A DNA stretch of 64,000 nt, taken from Dastarcus helophoroides (Eukaryota; Arthropoda; Insecta; Coleoptera; Bothrideridae). Below the pieces are notes generated by a model. The model made no database searches and was not told where the DNA came from. It worked only from the letters and a program-made list of their open reading frames with translations. The stretch lies in NCBI GenBank assembly GCA_028583605.1, contig CM053326.1:29805431-29869430 (forward strand), given 5' to 3'. Within the stretch, counting starts at the first letter, position 1, and the number at the start of each line of letters is the position of its first letter. Both the position numbers and the translations under genes were made by a program. Below are positions 1 to 11,279 of the stretch, piece by piece.

Positions 1-600
1 AAGAAAGATGAATTTTTAGTCATTTTTTATATTTGTCACCAGAACAAATTTATTTTAATAGAGCTCCTGATGATTTTAAGTAATAATAAAGATCTTGAAA
101 AGTTCTTTTTTTATTCACCTTAGTTATCAACACCGCCATGAGAATCGGAACCTGTAACTTTTTCAGACGTTCACAATGTATTCAGCAGTGTTTCCCAATC
201 CGTGTGTTGCAAAAATATCAAACTTTGATTGAACTCTGCTAGTTTGAAACGGATAAAATAGGCTCCCTTTGTTGTTTTACTCTTTAAAAAATAATTCAGA
301 ATTATCCATAGTCGTACCTTTTTTTCTTTTTTAATCAAAAAAGTTTAAGTTTGAGAGAATTATCTGTTGTGATACCTCTTTTTAGATGAAAAGGATAATT
401 TTCGAATTTAAGTTTTAAAGTTAAACCTGAAACAAAATAAATCAAAAACAAATAAACGTGTTAAAGTTTAAACTGAAAATCTAAAAAAGTCGAAAGGGAA
501 AACATCAAAATTTTTATTTAAAACGTGGTGTAATTTCAGAGCTTAGAAAATTGAATCCTAAACGCAGATTCTTAACAAAGTAATTTAAACGAAAACGTTG
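1..600. other. AT-rich intergenic DNA, no feature seen
   Basis: No open frame, RNA or repeat boundary can be supported in this stretch. It ends where the long inverted repeat begins. Confidence 0.5.
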
Positions 601-1999
601 AGCTTTAAGACGAAAGACCATAGGAAGATTAGTATAGTGAATCGGCCCCAGAAGGATATTTGGATCATCTTTTAAAGGTGTGTTGCTACTAATAAGATAC
701 TCTGATTATGCAAGTTTAAGATCTCTATATATTTTGGTTTTTGAAAAAAATCAAAAAAAAGACAAATATTTTTTTCTCAAAAACTACTTAACCAATTTAA
801 ATAAAATGTTGACATATTACAGAGATGTATAAAAGCTATATTAAAAAAAATATTTACCCAAAATATTTATGCTATTTAGGAGAAACGGGCAATTTTTTTC
901 GAAATTATTTTTTTTTCTTTATGATAACGGTCTAGAACAATTTTGAAAAACACTTTTTTATATCTTTTTTGATGTAGAATAACCTTGCAAAATCTGAAAC
1001 TGATCAAAAAGGTACGCCATATTGAAAAAAAATAAAAACCATTTTTTTTATTTAAAAATTGATTTATTTTAATTTCAGTAATATTGGGATCATCTCTGAA
1101 GAGTATATTCCTGCTAATAGGATAGTTTGATCCTGCAAGTTGCAGAATTCTATTTATTTTCATTTTAAAAAAAACGGAAAAAAACAAAAAAAATAGGAAA
1201 GTTTTTTTTCAAAAACCGCATAAAACCGATTTCAGTGAAAGTTGGAAACATTATAGAGATATATAAATAATTTGCTCGAAAAAATACTAGCTCTCAATTT
1301 TAATAATAATTGTTAGAAACAGTCAATCTTTTGCGATTTTTTTTCCTTTGTGGTACGTTCTAGAACAGTTTTAAAATTGACTTTCCTAATGTGTTTTTTG
1401 ATATAAAATATTATCTCGAATCTTAAAATTGACCAATAATGTACAAATAACAATCGATTAATTTCATGTTTTTTTATATCATTAAAACAACAGAAACAAA
1501 ACTTCGAAAAAAAAGTATATAAATATTATTAAAATAATTATAATTATTAGAATAATTAATTAAAACTATATTAGCAAAGATGTCAATAATTTTAGTTAAA
1601 ATATCCTTTTGCATTTAAAAATATCAATATAACATGTGCATACAATTATTTATCAAATTGTTCAATATTAATTTAATCAGAATTCAGAATCAATTTGCAT
1701 TTTGATTAGACAATTTGCGGGTGTTTTTTATCAATAATTTCGAACAAAGGCAAAATCTCAATGTATTGCTTTTAAATGTAGACATGTTTTATTTACTCCG
1801 CAGTAGTTCAGGAAAAATAGATAAAAAATCACCCCTGTTGCAAAAAAATTAAATACTACATTTTTATTTTAGAAATATCTTCACTTACGCTTAACAAATA
1901 AGTTTATAAAGTTCCCTGCCAAGATCGTGTGGGGAACGGTCGCTATATTGATTTGAAGATGGAAAATTTTGTTTCTTTGCCAATAATTTCCACAATTTT

Positions 2000-2930
2000 G
2001 ATGTAACAAAAAAATGTTTTTTATAAAAGTCGAAGAACTTTAAATTTTCTACGAAAAAGTTATTAAACATTTTCTTTTAGAGTTAGTGGTTATTGAGAAA
2101 CTGCCTCACGAATAGCGTGCTTTCGGGTAGTCACACTCATTTCTGCATTACTCAAAATGTACAGATTTTGGCCTGTACTTTTTGAGCGATATCCTCAGAA
2201 GCCCTAATCTACCTTACCTCTTCCGTTGAATTTGAGATTTTTTGGCGGGAGGGCTGTTTTTGTTGGTCTGAATGTTACGTTTCTGAGTTAATTATCATTC
2301 ACCTTCATCATCGTTATCGTCGTTTACACGTTGACGGGATCAAAATGAATTAATGTCTAAAACGAGATCAGATTACTTTTTGTAAAGACACTTGGTCGAT
2401 GGTGCGTATTCTATACATTTTCACTAATTTTAGGAACAACAAAAAAAGCACAAAGGTATGTAATTAGGAGATTCTTGGTATGTTAGGGCGCTACTAACTA
2501 TGCAAGGAATACTACTAGATTTGTTGGTGGTCGACATACGATACCGTTGAAAGTTAAAACCTTTATACATACCACAATGCTTAAAACCTTTGTAGAAACT
2601 CTCATAATTATTTTTTTTGATCACGACATGAAAGTAAATTATAAGATGAAGAACATAACATCAAGACTAATAAAAACATTGATGTCAATAAATTACGAAT
2701 TTAATCAAAGACGGAATAGCACATTAGGCATCTTGGCAAAATTAATTAAAAAAACGCATCACATGCTATACCTTTTAGGTGATGTTGAAATCAATGCAAA
2801 GATCCAAAACATGACATTTTCCCAGTAACGATTAGATCTACGAAAAAATGGCAAATAACTTCTTTGAATCAAATTCTAAGCTTTCCAACTTATATAAAAA
2901 ACATTTTTTTTTTAGACTAAAATTGTTAGT
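2000..2930. other. Spacer of the foldback element
   Basis: This is unique AT-rich sequence between the arms. It contains an open stretch of about 93 codons (2547-2828, plus) with no recognisable domain, and I do not consider it a gene. Confidence 0.4.
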
Positions 2931-3405
2931 TGTTGACAAAAAGACAACATTTTCCATTTTAAGTCAATATGGTGGCCAATCCGCACATGATCTTGGTAGG
3001 GAACTTTCTGTACTTATTTGTTAAGTCGAAATGAAGACATTTCTAAAAAAAGTTTAGTATTTAATTATTTTGTAATAAAAATTCATTTTTCCTGGGCTAT
3101 GGGAGCAATCCATATTTAGAGCCGCAACTAGTTTGTTAAATCTAAACTCTAAAAAATCGAAGGTAAACAAAATTGCATTATTAGTATTTTTGATGACTAA
3201 ATAAATCTAGTTTAAAAAGGAATATTCTAAAATATTTTTTGATGACTAAAAAAAAATGCGTCAAAGTATTGTTGACGACTACAAAAACGACGTTCCACGT
3301 TCCACTGATACCATAGATCTCTGCGGGGGTATCCGTTGCAGCTGCTGATGCACAGTAAGTATCACAATATTGAAAAATCAATAAGAAGTATACTTGAATT
3401 TTGGT

Positions 3406-3665
3406 AGAACGGACTGGTCCTTGGTTATCTTTAAAAATTAATACACAAATCTTGTTCCCTGAAACGAAGAAAGATTAAAAAAAAACACTAACAACAGTGC
3501 TCCAACACGTTTCGATAGCCAAGGTATCATCTTCAGAGAGATACTCAGTACTGTACAGTATCTCTTTGAAGATGATAGCTTGGCTGTTGAAACGCGTTAG
3601 AGTAACGGTTGTGTTTTTAATCTTTTTTGGTTTCAGGGGACAAGATTTGGGTATCAATTTTTTAA
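3406..3665. mobile_element. Foldback MITE, copy 1, with hammerhead-like core
   Basis: The left end reads GGACTGGTCCTTGGTTATC and the two halves are near-palindromic. Internally TTGTTCCCTGAAACGAAGAA (left) mirrors TTGGTTTCAGGGGACAAG (right). Minus-strand positions 3498-3545 carry CTGAAGA (complement of 3530-3536), a 6-bp stem, then GAAAC (complement of 3509-3513), a hammerhead-type arrangement. In the opposite arm the first core base has mutated (TTGAAGA). The element lies inside the right arm of the 4.6-kb inverted repeat, so it inserted later. Confidence 0.65.
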
Positions 3666-4948
3666 GTACTCTTGAATGTTAATAATTTTACTTAAAATAT
3701 CCTTTTTCGCTTTAACTTTAAAACATCAGTACATCAGATCAATCGTAATCAATTTTAATTTCTTAAACTATAAAATTGCAGTTTAGAAAATTCTGTTCTA
3801 TACACCATGACCATCGCGTCGGTTGCTTTACTATCGATAAATTCCAAAAACTTGATTTTTCGCCATGAAATTATATTTAATATCTCAGGTAGCTGATGTC
3901 TACCAAATCAGTTGTAATATAGCATTTTGAATAGAAGAGAGTTTTTTCTAAACAAATTATCATTTGCTATATTTTGAAACGGCTATTAAGTCAAAAATTC
4001 CCCATTGAATCACGTCTTTCCGTCTGTCGATCTATGTGTACGTTTCTGATTATGCTACAGGTTGCAATTTTTGACTGATTTTTGATATTCATGTTTTTAT
4101 GGTTTTCTAAGAATAGAAGCCCATTGATTTTAAAAGGAATCGCTCGAATTGTTTAGTTTTCTGATTAAATCATTTTAGAAGCATATTGATTAATTATTTT
4201 ATATTATATTGGTATCTTAACACGCAAAAAATATTTTAAGTAAAATTATCAAGATCTTAATATCTAGTTTATAATTTATTTTTTTAATATACTTATTATA
4301 ACATTTTAGTAAAAAAATCTCATAATTTTTTTGAATATTTTGTTTTTGCTCTTTCAGTGATATAAAACACATTGAAATAAATCGATGTTTAATTAATTTA
4401 AGGATTCGAGAGATTATTCTATATCAAAAAACACATTTAAGTTAACTCTAAAACTGCTCTAGAACGTCTCTAATAATTATTATTAAGGTTATAAAGGAGC
4501 CAATAATTTTTTTTTTTTGAATAAAGCATTTACAAACCTCTCTAATATACTTCAAATTTCATTGAAACCGATTTTACGCGATTTGAGAAAAAAATATTTT
4601 CCTATTTTTTTGGTTTTTTTTCCAATTAAATAAAATAAATAAAACCTTGAAATTTGTAAAGTTAAATTACCCTATTAGTAAGAATATACTCTCTGAGATG
4701 AGCCCAATATTCCCGAAATTGAAATATAAATCAATTTTTTAATGAAAAAATCGGTTTTTGTTTTTCAATATGGCGTACCTTCTTGATCAGTTTCAGAATT
4801 TGCAAGGGTATTCTACATCAAAAAAGATATAAACAGATATTAGTCTCAAAATTGTTCTAGAACGTTATCATAAAGAAAAAAAATAATTTTGAAAAAATTT
4901 GTCCTAAATAACAATGATTGTAGACTGTCAATTTTTTGGAATATAGCC

Positions 4949-4951
<3 letters not shown>

Positions 4952-4981
<30 letters not shown>
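4952..4981. repeat. (AT)n microsatellite
   Basis: An uninterrupted AT dinucleotide run of about 30 bp inside the right arm of the large inverted repeat. Confidence 0.95.
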
Positions 4982-4986
<5 letters not shown>

Positions 4987-5504
4987 CGTTTTTGAGAAAA
5001 AAAATTCTATTTTTCGATTTTTTTAGAATTTTTTTGATTTTTTCAAAAACTAAACGAGATAGAGAACTGAAACTTGCAGGATCAAAGAATCTTATTAGTA
5101 GTAACACATTTTCAAAAAATGGTTCAGATATCTTTCTGGGGCCGATTCACTATGCTTATCGTCCTGTGGCCTTTGAAGAAAAAAGTTAGAAACTACAAAA
5201 AATTCCAAATTTGCAGAAACACGAAACTTTGAGATTAGGGTCTGACATTAACACAAATTTTCTTTTAAAAAAGTTTTTGCAGAAAAACTTAAAAATTTGT
5301 TTGAAAAAATATTTAGAGAAATGGATCTTTTAAGGAATAATTCGAAATTTCTCAAAAAAGTTCGTTATTTTAAAGAAAAATTCGAAATTAAAAAAAAAGG
5401 TCGAACTTTTAAGGAAGAACTTCCCTAAAAGGGATTTTAAAAAACAAGTCACAGATCTAAGACAACGAAATTACTGTTCCAGATGTTATTAGTTCGTCGC
5501 CTGA

Positions 5505-5602
5505 AAACAGGATAATTTTATGTCCCCAGATGTTTTTCGGGGACACCGGGACAAAGAACCGAAAAAAGGGACGGTCCCGTTCAAAACGGGACGTATGGTC
5601 AC
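5505..5602 (-). repeat. Transposon-end fragment (hAT-like terminal sequence)
   Basis: Read on the minus strand the fragment begins GTGACCATACGTCCCG and continues with alternating CGGGAC/GTCCCG palindromes. This resembles terminal sequences I associate with hAT-type non-autonomous elements in animal genomes. No transposase or partner terminus is visible. The assignment rests on recall of the terminal motif and is tentative. Confidence 0.35.
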
Positions 5603-5879
5603 GTTATGTATGACGCTTCAAGCCTTGTGATGACCTTGTGTGCGGTCGACAAGTTTTACAATGTCTGCTACATGGAGCCTAAACATCATACCTTTGATTG
5701 AATCAAGTACGTATTCAATCGAGCATACTAATCTTTACTTTCTTTTTAAGTCTGTTTTTCCTCTTTCGGATAGATCTTTACTTTTACGGACCCCCCGCCA
5801 CGACTAGTTCATAGTCATAGTTCATAAATGTATAAAGAAAAACTTAATTAGAGCAATAAAACTCAATTTAACGCTTTAG

Positions 5880-5885
5880 TTTATT
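5880..5885 (-). terminator. Polyadenylation signal of the SLIMP gene
   Basis: AATAAA on the minus strand, about 26 nt past the SLIMP stop codon. This is a normal distance for a compact 3' UTR. Confidence 0.6.
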
Positions 5886-5910
5886 AAATATTTACAAAAC
5901 CAACGGAAAA

Positions 5911-7232
5911 TTAAAAAGGCAGGTGCTGTTTTAAGGAAGTAGTTAACAATTGATCAGGTTGATTTTCAATAATACAAGCTAGAAGTCTTTGGACATTAAC
6001 GACATTGCCAGCGATCACTTTAGGAAATTTAATTTCTTTATCAACGAAGTAATTAAACAACAATCTTTTGCTGATATAACTATCGTAAAAAGATAGATAC
6101 CCCACCTCAACATAATCTTGTTTTTTATTTGAAAACATCTGAATCGACATCTTTAAACACTCACTTCTGGAAAGTTTAGGGGGCCCCACTTAAAACAAAT
6201 CGAAAGTGACAATCTAAGCTTTTGTAAAATTCCCCTAATTCGTCACAGATATATTTAAATGTGGTATCAGCGTCGTCGTCCTCCTTCAAAGCCACGAAAA
6301 CTTGCGCCGACGTCTCCTGACAAAGCCCAAACAAATTCCGTTCGCCGGTGTCTACAGCGTCGCGATAAACGCGTCCCCAGGTGAAGTACCTCAGTGGGAA
6401 ATACGTCTCGCGCACCGTGTGCTTCGTAAAGTAGGCCATGAAGGCGGACAACGAGGCCCCACCCGGTAGAAGCAGCTTGTTTAAGTTTTTCTCCTTTTCC
6501 CCCTCTGATATCACCAAGAATTGATCGTGGTACATCGGATCGCAGCCTTCCACGACGGGAGACCGCGCGAAATGCGCATTAGAGAACTGAACATAATTCG
6601 CCTCCTTGAAAAACTTGCAGGTGACGTTGCTTAGAGCGTACTCGAACAAAGCGGCGTCGTTGAGTAGATAACAAGTCATCGGGTCTCGATATTCAATCCA
6701 TTCCCGTTCTTTGGCTATCTCCATATGGCATTTGGAAGATTGCGATGGTTGCTGCAGATGTGTTAGGATGACTTCATCTTCCGCGGGCACCAACGCGTGC
6801 AAAACGTTCGGAAACGAGAGAACAGACTCCATCACTTGCTCCTCGACCCCAGCAGAATAATCTTTAAGGTTCCTCAAGTCATTCTTCACTAGTTTTGAAT
6901 GAAGCCGCAACGCGGCGAGATCATCGCTATCTTCAGCGACGTCCTTGGAAGTTTTTCGCGATGAGTGTTCCGATTTCAACTTTCGCTAGTTCTAGAAGTT
7001 GCTTTTTGTGTTCAAGCATCTGGAAGTATCCCCATTTCCTCTCCAAGGATTCCACGTCGATGTCCAGCTTCCTCAACGCCACATTCCTCGCTAATTCCGC
7101 TTTGTCCTCCAGGCGCTTTCCAAAGTCGATGTAAGGAGTCAAAAGTACGAAATTCTCCTGCGCCTTACTAGCCGTAATGTACAAAGATGACGAGAATGAC
7201 CGAACATTCCTTAAAAAAGCACGGACACACAT
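5911..7232 (-). CDS. SLIMP: Seryl-tRNA synthetase-like insect mitochondrial protein (SLIMP), two apparent frameshifts
   Basis: SLIMP is a catalytically inactive paralogue of mitochondrial SerRS known in insects; in Drosophila it partners SerRS2 and the LON protease in mitochondria. The protein would be about 439 residues, close to family size. It starts with a basic, Ser-rich presequence (MCVRAFLRNVRSFSSSLYI), as expected for mitochondrial import. A helical N-terminal arm follows (ERKWGYFQMLEHKKQLLEL), then the class II core (LRYFTWGRVYRD in the motif 2 region) and the C-terminal SerRS-like block YVEVGYLSFYDSYISKRLLF. Typical SerRS motif 3 residues are not evident, which fits SLIMP better than SARS2. 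The reading frame breaks twice, between 6933 and 6985 and at 6176-6190 (a run of five C on the coding strand). Each break is repaired by ignoring one base, and no nonsense codons occur otherwise. This suggests assembly errors more than a pseudogene. Transcription is probably shared with the upstream zinc-finger frame. Confidence 0.85.
6176..6190 (-). other. Frameshift site 2 in SLIMP at a homopolymer
   Basis: The frame ending HFRFVLSGAP meets a TAA directly after a run of five C on the coding strand. Dropping one C gives SGAPKLSRSECLKM and continues the conserved SerRS-like C-terminus. A homopolymer context is typical of sequencing indels. Confidence 0.8.
6933..6985 (-). other. Frameshift site 1 in SLIMP
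   Basis: The N-terminal frame runs through LLELAK and then stops near 6933. The downstream frame (SEHSSRKTSKDVAEDSDD) is open only from 6985 because a TAG lies at 6986-6988. One surplus base, or two missing, in this interval restores a continuous protein. Confidence 0.8.
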
Positions 7233-7234
7233 TT

Positions 7235-7561
7235 TTACAAGTCCTCATCCACTTTCATCCTCTTGCTATCCTGGGATTCCCCAACTATGGGCTTCTGAGT
7301 TTCTATTTTGCGTTTTTTGGCTTCTTTCCAACTGCCAAGGCCGGCGGCTCTCTCGGACTCTTCGATCGTGTACGGTTCGACTTCTAGAGCTTTCAGTCTT
7401 CGCTTGTGGACTTTGGTTTTGAAGTGGTCCTGCAGGGCTTGGTCATTGATAAAATATCGGGCGCAGTGCAGACAGTAGTGTTGGGCGCTGCCGGGTTTGT
7501 CAAGGTCGACCTCTTGATTTAACAATTTGTCGCAGTTTTCCGGCTTACTGTCCTCATCAAT
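7235..7561 (-). CDS. ZNF593: ZNF593/Bud20-type zinc-finger protein, 3' exon (first exon not found)
   Basis: Homologues act in nuclear 60S ribosome-subunit biogenesis and export. The exon encodes [20 protein letters not shown], then a U1/JAZ-like C2H2 finger: [10 protein letters not shown] (Cys-x2-Cys), then [11 protein letters not shown] (His-x5-His). The family-typical [16 protein letters not shown] block and a basic-acidic tail ending KVDEDL follow. The frame stays open up to 7600 but has no ATG. TTGTTGCAG directly precedes ATTGATGAG, so I place a splice acceptor there. The missing N-terminus would be the usual short basic exon, which I could not find upstream. The stop codon is followed by AA and then the SLIMP ATG. 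Confidence 0.8.
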   Translation of the reverse strand: MDEDSKPENCDKLLNQEVDLDKPGSAQHYCLHCARYFINDQALQDHFKTKVHKRRLKALEVEPYTIEESERAAGLGSWKEAKKRKIETQKPIVGESQDSKRMKVDEDL

Positions 7562-7856
7562 CTGCAACAAATTATCAGTGTAACTGTTAGACTGTAACAC
7601 AACGATCTCCAGAAGTGTGTCTAATGCAGTAAAGAGAAAATTTAAACCAGGTGAGTTTTTTTCTAAAAGTTCTGATTTTTATTTCAAAACTCACCTTTTT
7701 TTTTTTCGAAATTTTCTGAATTCTACTTTTAGTTCAATACGTTACTTTCTCTAAGAAATTTCGACGTTTGCAATTGCATTTGTTCTCAAAATTAGACTTT
7801 CTACTGGAAAATCCAACTTTTTGATAAAAATGTTGAATTTTACCTTGAAAGTTAAC

Positions 7857-8060
7857 AAAAATTGAAATACAGAACTTGTCCCCTGAAACCAAGAAAGATT
7901 AAAACACACAACAAAGGTTGCTCTAACGCGTTTCGACAGCCAAGACATCATCTTCAGAGAGAAAAAACTGGTTTTTTTCTCTCTAAAGATGACTTTCTTG
8001 GTTTCAGGGGACAAGTTCTGTATTTTAATTTTTAAAGATAACCAAGGACTAGTCCGTTCC
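7857..8060. mobile_element. Foldback MITE, copy 2, with hammerhead-like core
   Basis: The left half matches the family (ACTTGTCCCCTGAAACCAAG) and the right half ends AACCAAGGACTAGTCCGTTC. The right arm lost its central part, so only one core remains. On the minus strand CTCT-CTGAAGA (complement of 7951-7957) is followed by a weak stem, GAAAC (complement of 7930-7934) and GCGTT-AGAG. CTCT and AGAG form stem I. Confidence 0.65.
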
Positions 8061-9500
8061 ATTAAACTTTTGAAAGTTAACCTCTCTTCAAAATTTGTCT
8101 TTTCTTTATTTTTTCAATATAAGACTTTATCTAGAAAAATTGACTTTTACCTTAAAATTCGACATTTTCTGTTTCTCTCAATTTTTTTCTTAAATTTCCT
8201 TTATTCTCTCGAAATCGAAAATTTAATAAAAAAAGGTAAAATTAGAAACAAAGAAATATTTCTTGGAAATTTTAACCTTTTTCTCTAACTTTTAGAACTT
8301 ATGTCAAAATTAAAAAAAAATTAAAATTATGAGAAAACCATGTTTAGATATTTTATTTTTTTGTCTTCTCTCAAGTTACGTCTTCATTTTCAAAATTCCT
8401 TTAATTTCTGAGGCTGACATTTTTGATAAAAGCATCGACAATTTCGAAAAAAATATTTTTTTTGGAAATTTAAAGAGAAATTTCTTGAAATTTCAATTTT
8501 TTTTTCGAAATGTCTGGAGTCTATAAATAATATACAGAAACAACATAAAAAATATAAATTAAAAATTCTTAGGAAAAATATTACAAGCAGCATTTAAGTG
8601 GGGGCGAGGGGTAAGTACCCTTTTTCCCCTACCTGTCTACGCCTATGCCTATAAATATAAAAATTGCACCTATTTTAGCTTCTAAAAGTTGAAAAAAATG
8701 AAAGCGAAGATGAAATTCCCCAAATTTAAAAACATTGAACCTAAATAACGTATGTTAACACCTTTTGTTAGTTACGTTTTTGGATATTTCCCTAATGAAT
8801 ACCTTTAACCTACAACTTTGGAGGGTTTGATTATGATACCATTTGCTCTTTAATAATTTAATAGTTTATACTAGTAGGTGTCAAGCGCAAAATAAGTTTT
8901 ACTTTGTGGTGTCAAGTGTAAAATAATCATTTTTGGGGTGAAAACATTCTAAATGTCATTTAGTATGTACATGTGACAGATTGAGGTTATATTTATTTAA
9001 AAAATGTACCTGATCTAAATCTTTAGTTCTTCGCTTAGTTTTCCATCTCTTCTTTAAATGTGTATCACCGTTATGACATTTTCTTCGTTTATAAACCATC
9101 ACAACTGCATTAAAAATCAACAAGATCAGAATACGTCACACCACTCGAGTACGTTTCAAAAGAGGTTATGAAATTCTCTATTATGATTTTAGTACAAATG
9201 ACTCAATATAAAAGTTGAAGTTAAATAATTTCGCTCAAAAATGTAGTTTCAATCAACCTAGACGAAAAATGATGTAATTTACAAAAAATCTACTTACGGT
9301 TTCTTACGGTTTTCTTTGCGCCATCTGTTAAGCATTTTTGAAACGTCGTTAAATGATACTTAGCAGAGTAACTTTTGTCTAAAAATGTGGAAATAAATTT
9401 AATTTTACGCTTTCTATAAACATTTTTAAACCCCATGTCGTATTAGCATAAGTACGAGCGTAAAATTGCAATTTGTTAGTTAAAACGAGAAATAAAATAC
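8061..9500. other. AT-rich intergenic DNA
   Basis: The first part (to about 8540) has the degenerate GAAATTTTCG/CTTTT texture seen in the intronic arrays. The rest is unstructured apart from a short direct repeat of a GGTGTCAAG.GCAAAATAA-type segment near 8875-8925. I see no gene. The first exon of the zinc-finger gene, if upstream, was not recognisable here. Confidence 0.4.
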
Positions 9501-9529
9501 ACAAACTTTGGTAGGTCGGTAACATATCA

Positions 9530-10975
9530 GTTTGGCACTAATAGATGTCACCACTAATATTATTTGATTTAAAATTTATATATAACAAATTTTAGCCCTG
9601 TAAAAGTTGTTATTTTAGATATTACAGGCTATAAACTAACAATTAAATACTACTAAAAGGGTAAAAATGTTATATGCGTTAATTGTTGGCTTTCTTTCAG
9701 ATATAATATGCCTAAAACGTGTTCGCTCTTGAATCACGATATGTTTTTTGTTTTAAATGTGATTTATTGGATTCGGAAGTAAGAGTGCTCTTCGTTTACT
9801 CTATTGATAAAATATTAGAATATATTAGGGTTATTAAATGTGCTAAAGCACCTGAAAATGTATGAAACCTATTTAGTTCTTTTGCAAACAGATGTCAGCA
9901 CCTAAAACAATTTTATACTTTTCTTCCTTAAGCACTCTGATAAAATTCAGAGCTTAAATTATTATTCAACGAAAGTATGCATAGCTAACCTTTCTCTAGG
10001 ATGTATACTTAGTTGATTTAATCAACGACTCAGTGAATTCTCCAATTCATTGAAATTGGCAAACCTAAAAAAAGTGTTTTGGCTTTTTACGGACAGATGT
10101 CACCGTAAATATTATTTATATATCTTTTTTATTTTTTTAACTTTTTTAATAATTAACAATTAATAGACGGCAACCTTATTATGCGGTTTTAATTTATTAT
10201 TAGACAGCACACAAACACGCACATTTAGCAAACTCAACAAAAATGTGAATTACTTCTTTTTAGGAAAATAGATGTCACTACTACTTTTTAATTATTTTAT
10301 TCCAACTAATGGTTTATTACAATTAAAATATTAAATAAAAAGTTTATAGCAGTTTTATTAAAAACTACTGATTAACAACTAGATGCTCTATTGTGACTAA
10401 ATTGGCAAAAAAACGGAATTGCTATAGACTACAACATTTTAATTATCTTTTTTTTTATCAAATATTTTCTCTAATTAGAAATTAAAATAATTAACTGATG
10501 GAATTCTTACCATGAACTTTTTGTTTATTTATTTTTATAGACTCTTGGTAATTAATCATATTAGGGAATCTGGAGAATATATCCACAACTTTCCTCTTTC
10601 GAAAATAGTGGACACCACTGAGGCAATTAATACATTATGGTACTTTCTCTATGTTATATTACCAAAACCTGACATGTTAATGGTAAATGTGGGTAAATGT
10701 TTCTGTAAATCTTTAAATGTAAAGAACCATTAAGGACGTTTTCCTACTTTGGGATTTATAGGTAAATTTTATGGTATCAGATTCCGTATATGTTATGACA
10801 ACGTTTTCGATCTGTGTGAGAGCTATCATATTTAATTATTTAATCAATTCGGAATTTAAATTTTCCCAACAATGTAATATTAACATTTGTACCCAAAATA
10901 ATTTGAATAACATTGCTTAAATAATAGTTCGTTTTTGCTGTTGCCTGATAGATGTCACCACCAATTAATTAGCTG
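9530..10975. repeat. Dispersed AGATGTCA repeat cluster
   Basis: The short motif AGATGTCAC (one variant AGATGTCAG) recurs on the same strand near 9543, 9891, 10095, 10269 and 10949, often followed by CACTAAT-like sequence. The surrounding DNA is too diverged for me to align by eye. It may be a degraded repeat family. No coding function is supported. Confidence 0.4.
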
Positions 10976-11279
10976 GTCTGATGGGAAGGAATGGAATAAT
11001 ATTTTGTTTTCGCGTTTTCGGTAATAACTATTGAGAATGCATACTTTCCCAAAACAATTTCAATGAAAAATAAGTTCCTGTAATCCGGTAATTGTGGATG
11101 CTTTTTGCGGCATCTGTCGTTGCGGGTACCGCGTAACGACGCGAGGTGGCGCCATCGTAAAAGGGGGCATTTGAACCCTACTTCTGTTGTCAAAAGTTTG
11201 TGATTTTTTATTAGAGACTTAATTAGGGAAATTTTAATGGATCGGAAGGCGTAATTGCAGTGATCGGGCGTCGACAAGG

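Larger units (their letters stand above)
601..5190. repeat. 4.6-kb foldback element with long diverged terminal inverted repeats
   Basis: The left arm (about 601-2000) reappears reverse-complemented in the right arm (about 2930-5190). The outer ends match around AGTGAATCGGCCCCAG (left, about 638) and its complement (about 5140). Inner landmarks also match, for example TTAACAAATAAG (about 1889) against its complement near 3020. Each arm contains a roughly 430-bp tandem duplication: the GGATCATCT landmark recurs at 662 and 1088, and its counterparts lie near 4700 and 5130. The spacer (about 2000-2930) has no recognisable transposase. The right arm was later hit by a smaller foldback element (3406-3665). 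Arm identity is visibly imperfect, so the element is old. The family is not known to me. Confidence 0.7.

Noticed and set aside
10512..10733. 73-codon frame on the plus strand upstream of ARID2
   Set aside because: No homology, AT-rich codon usage and no promoter or splice context.
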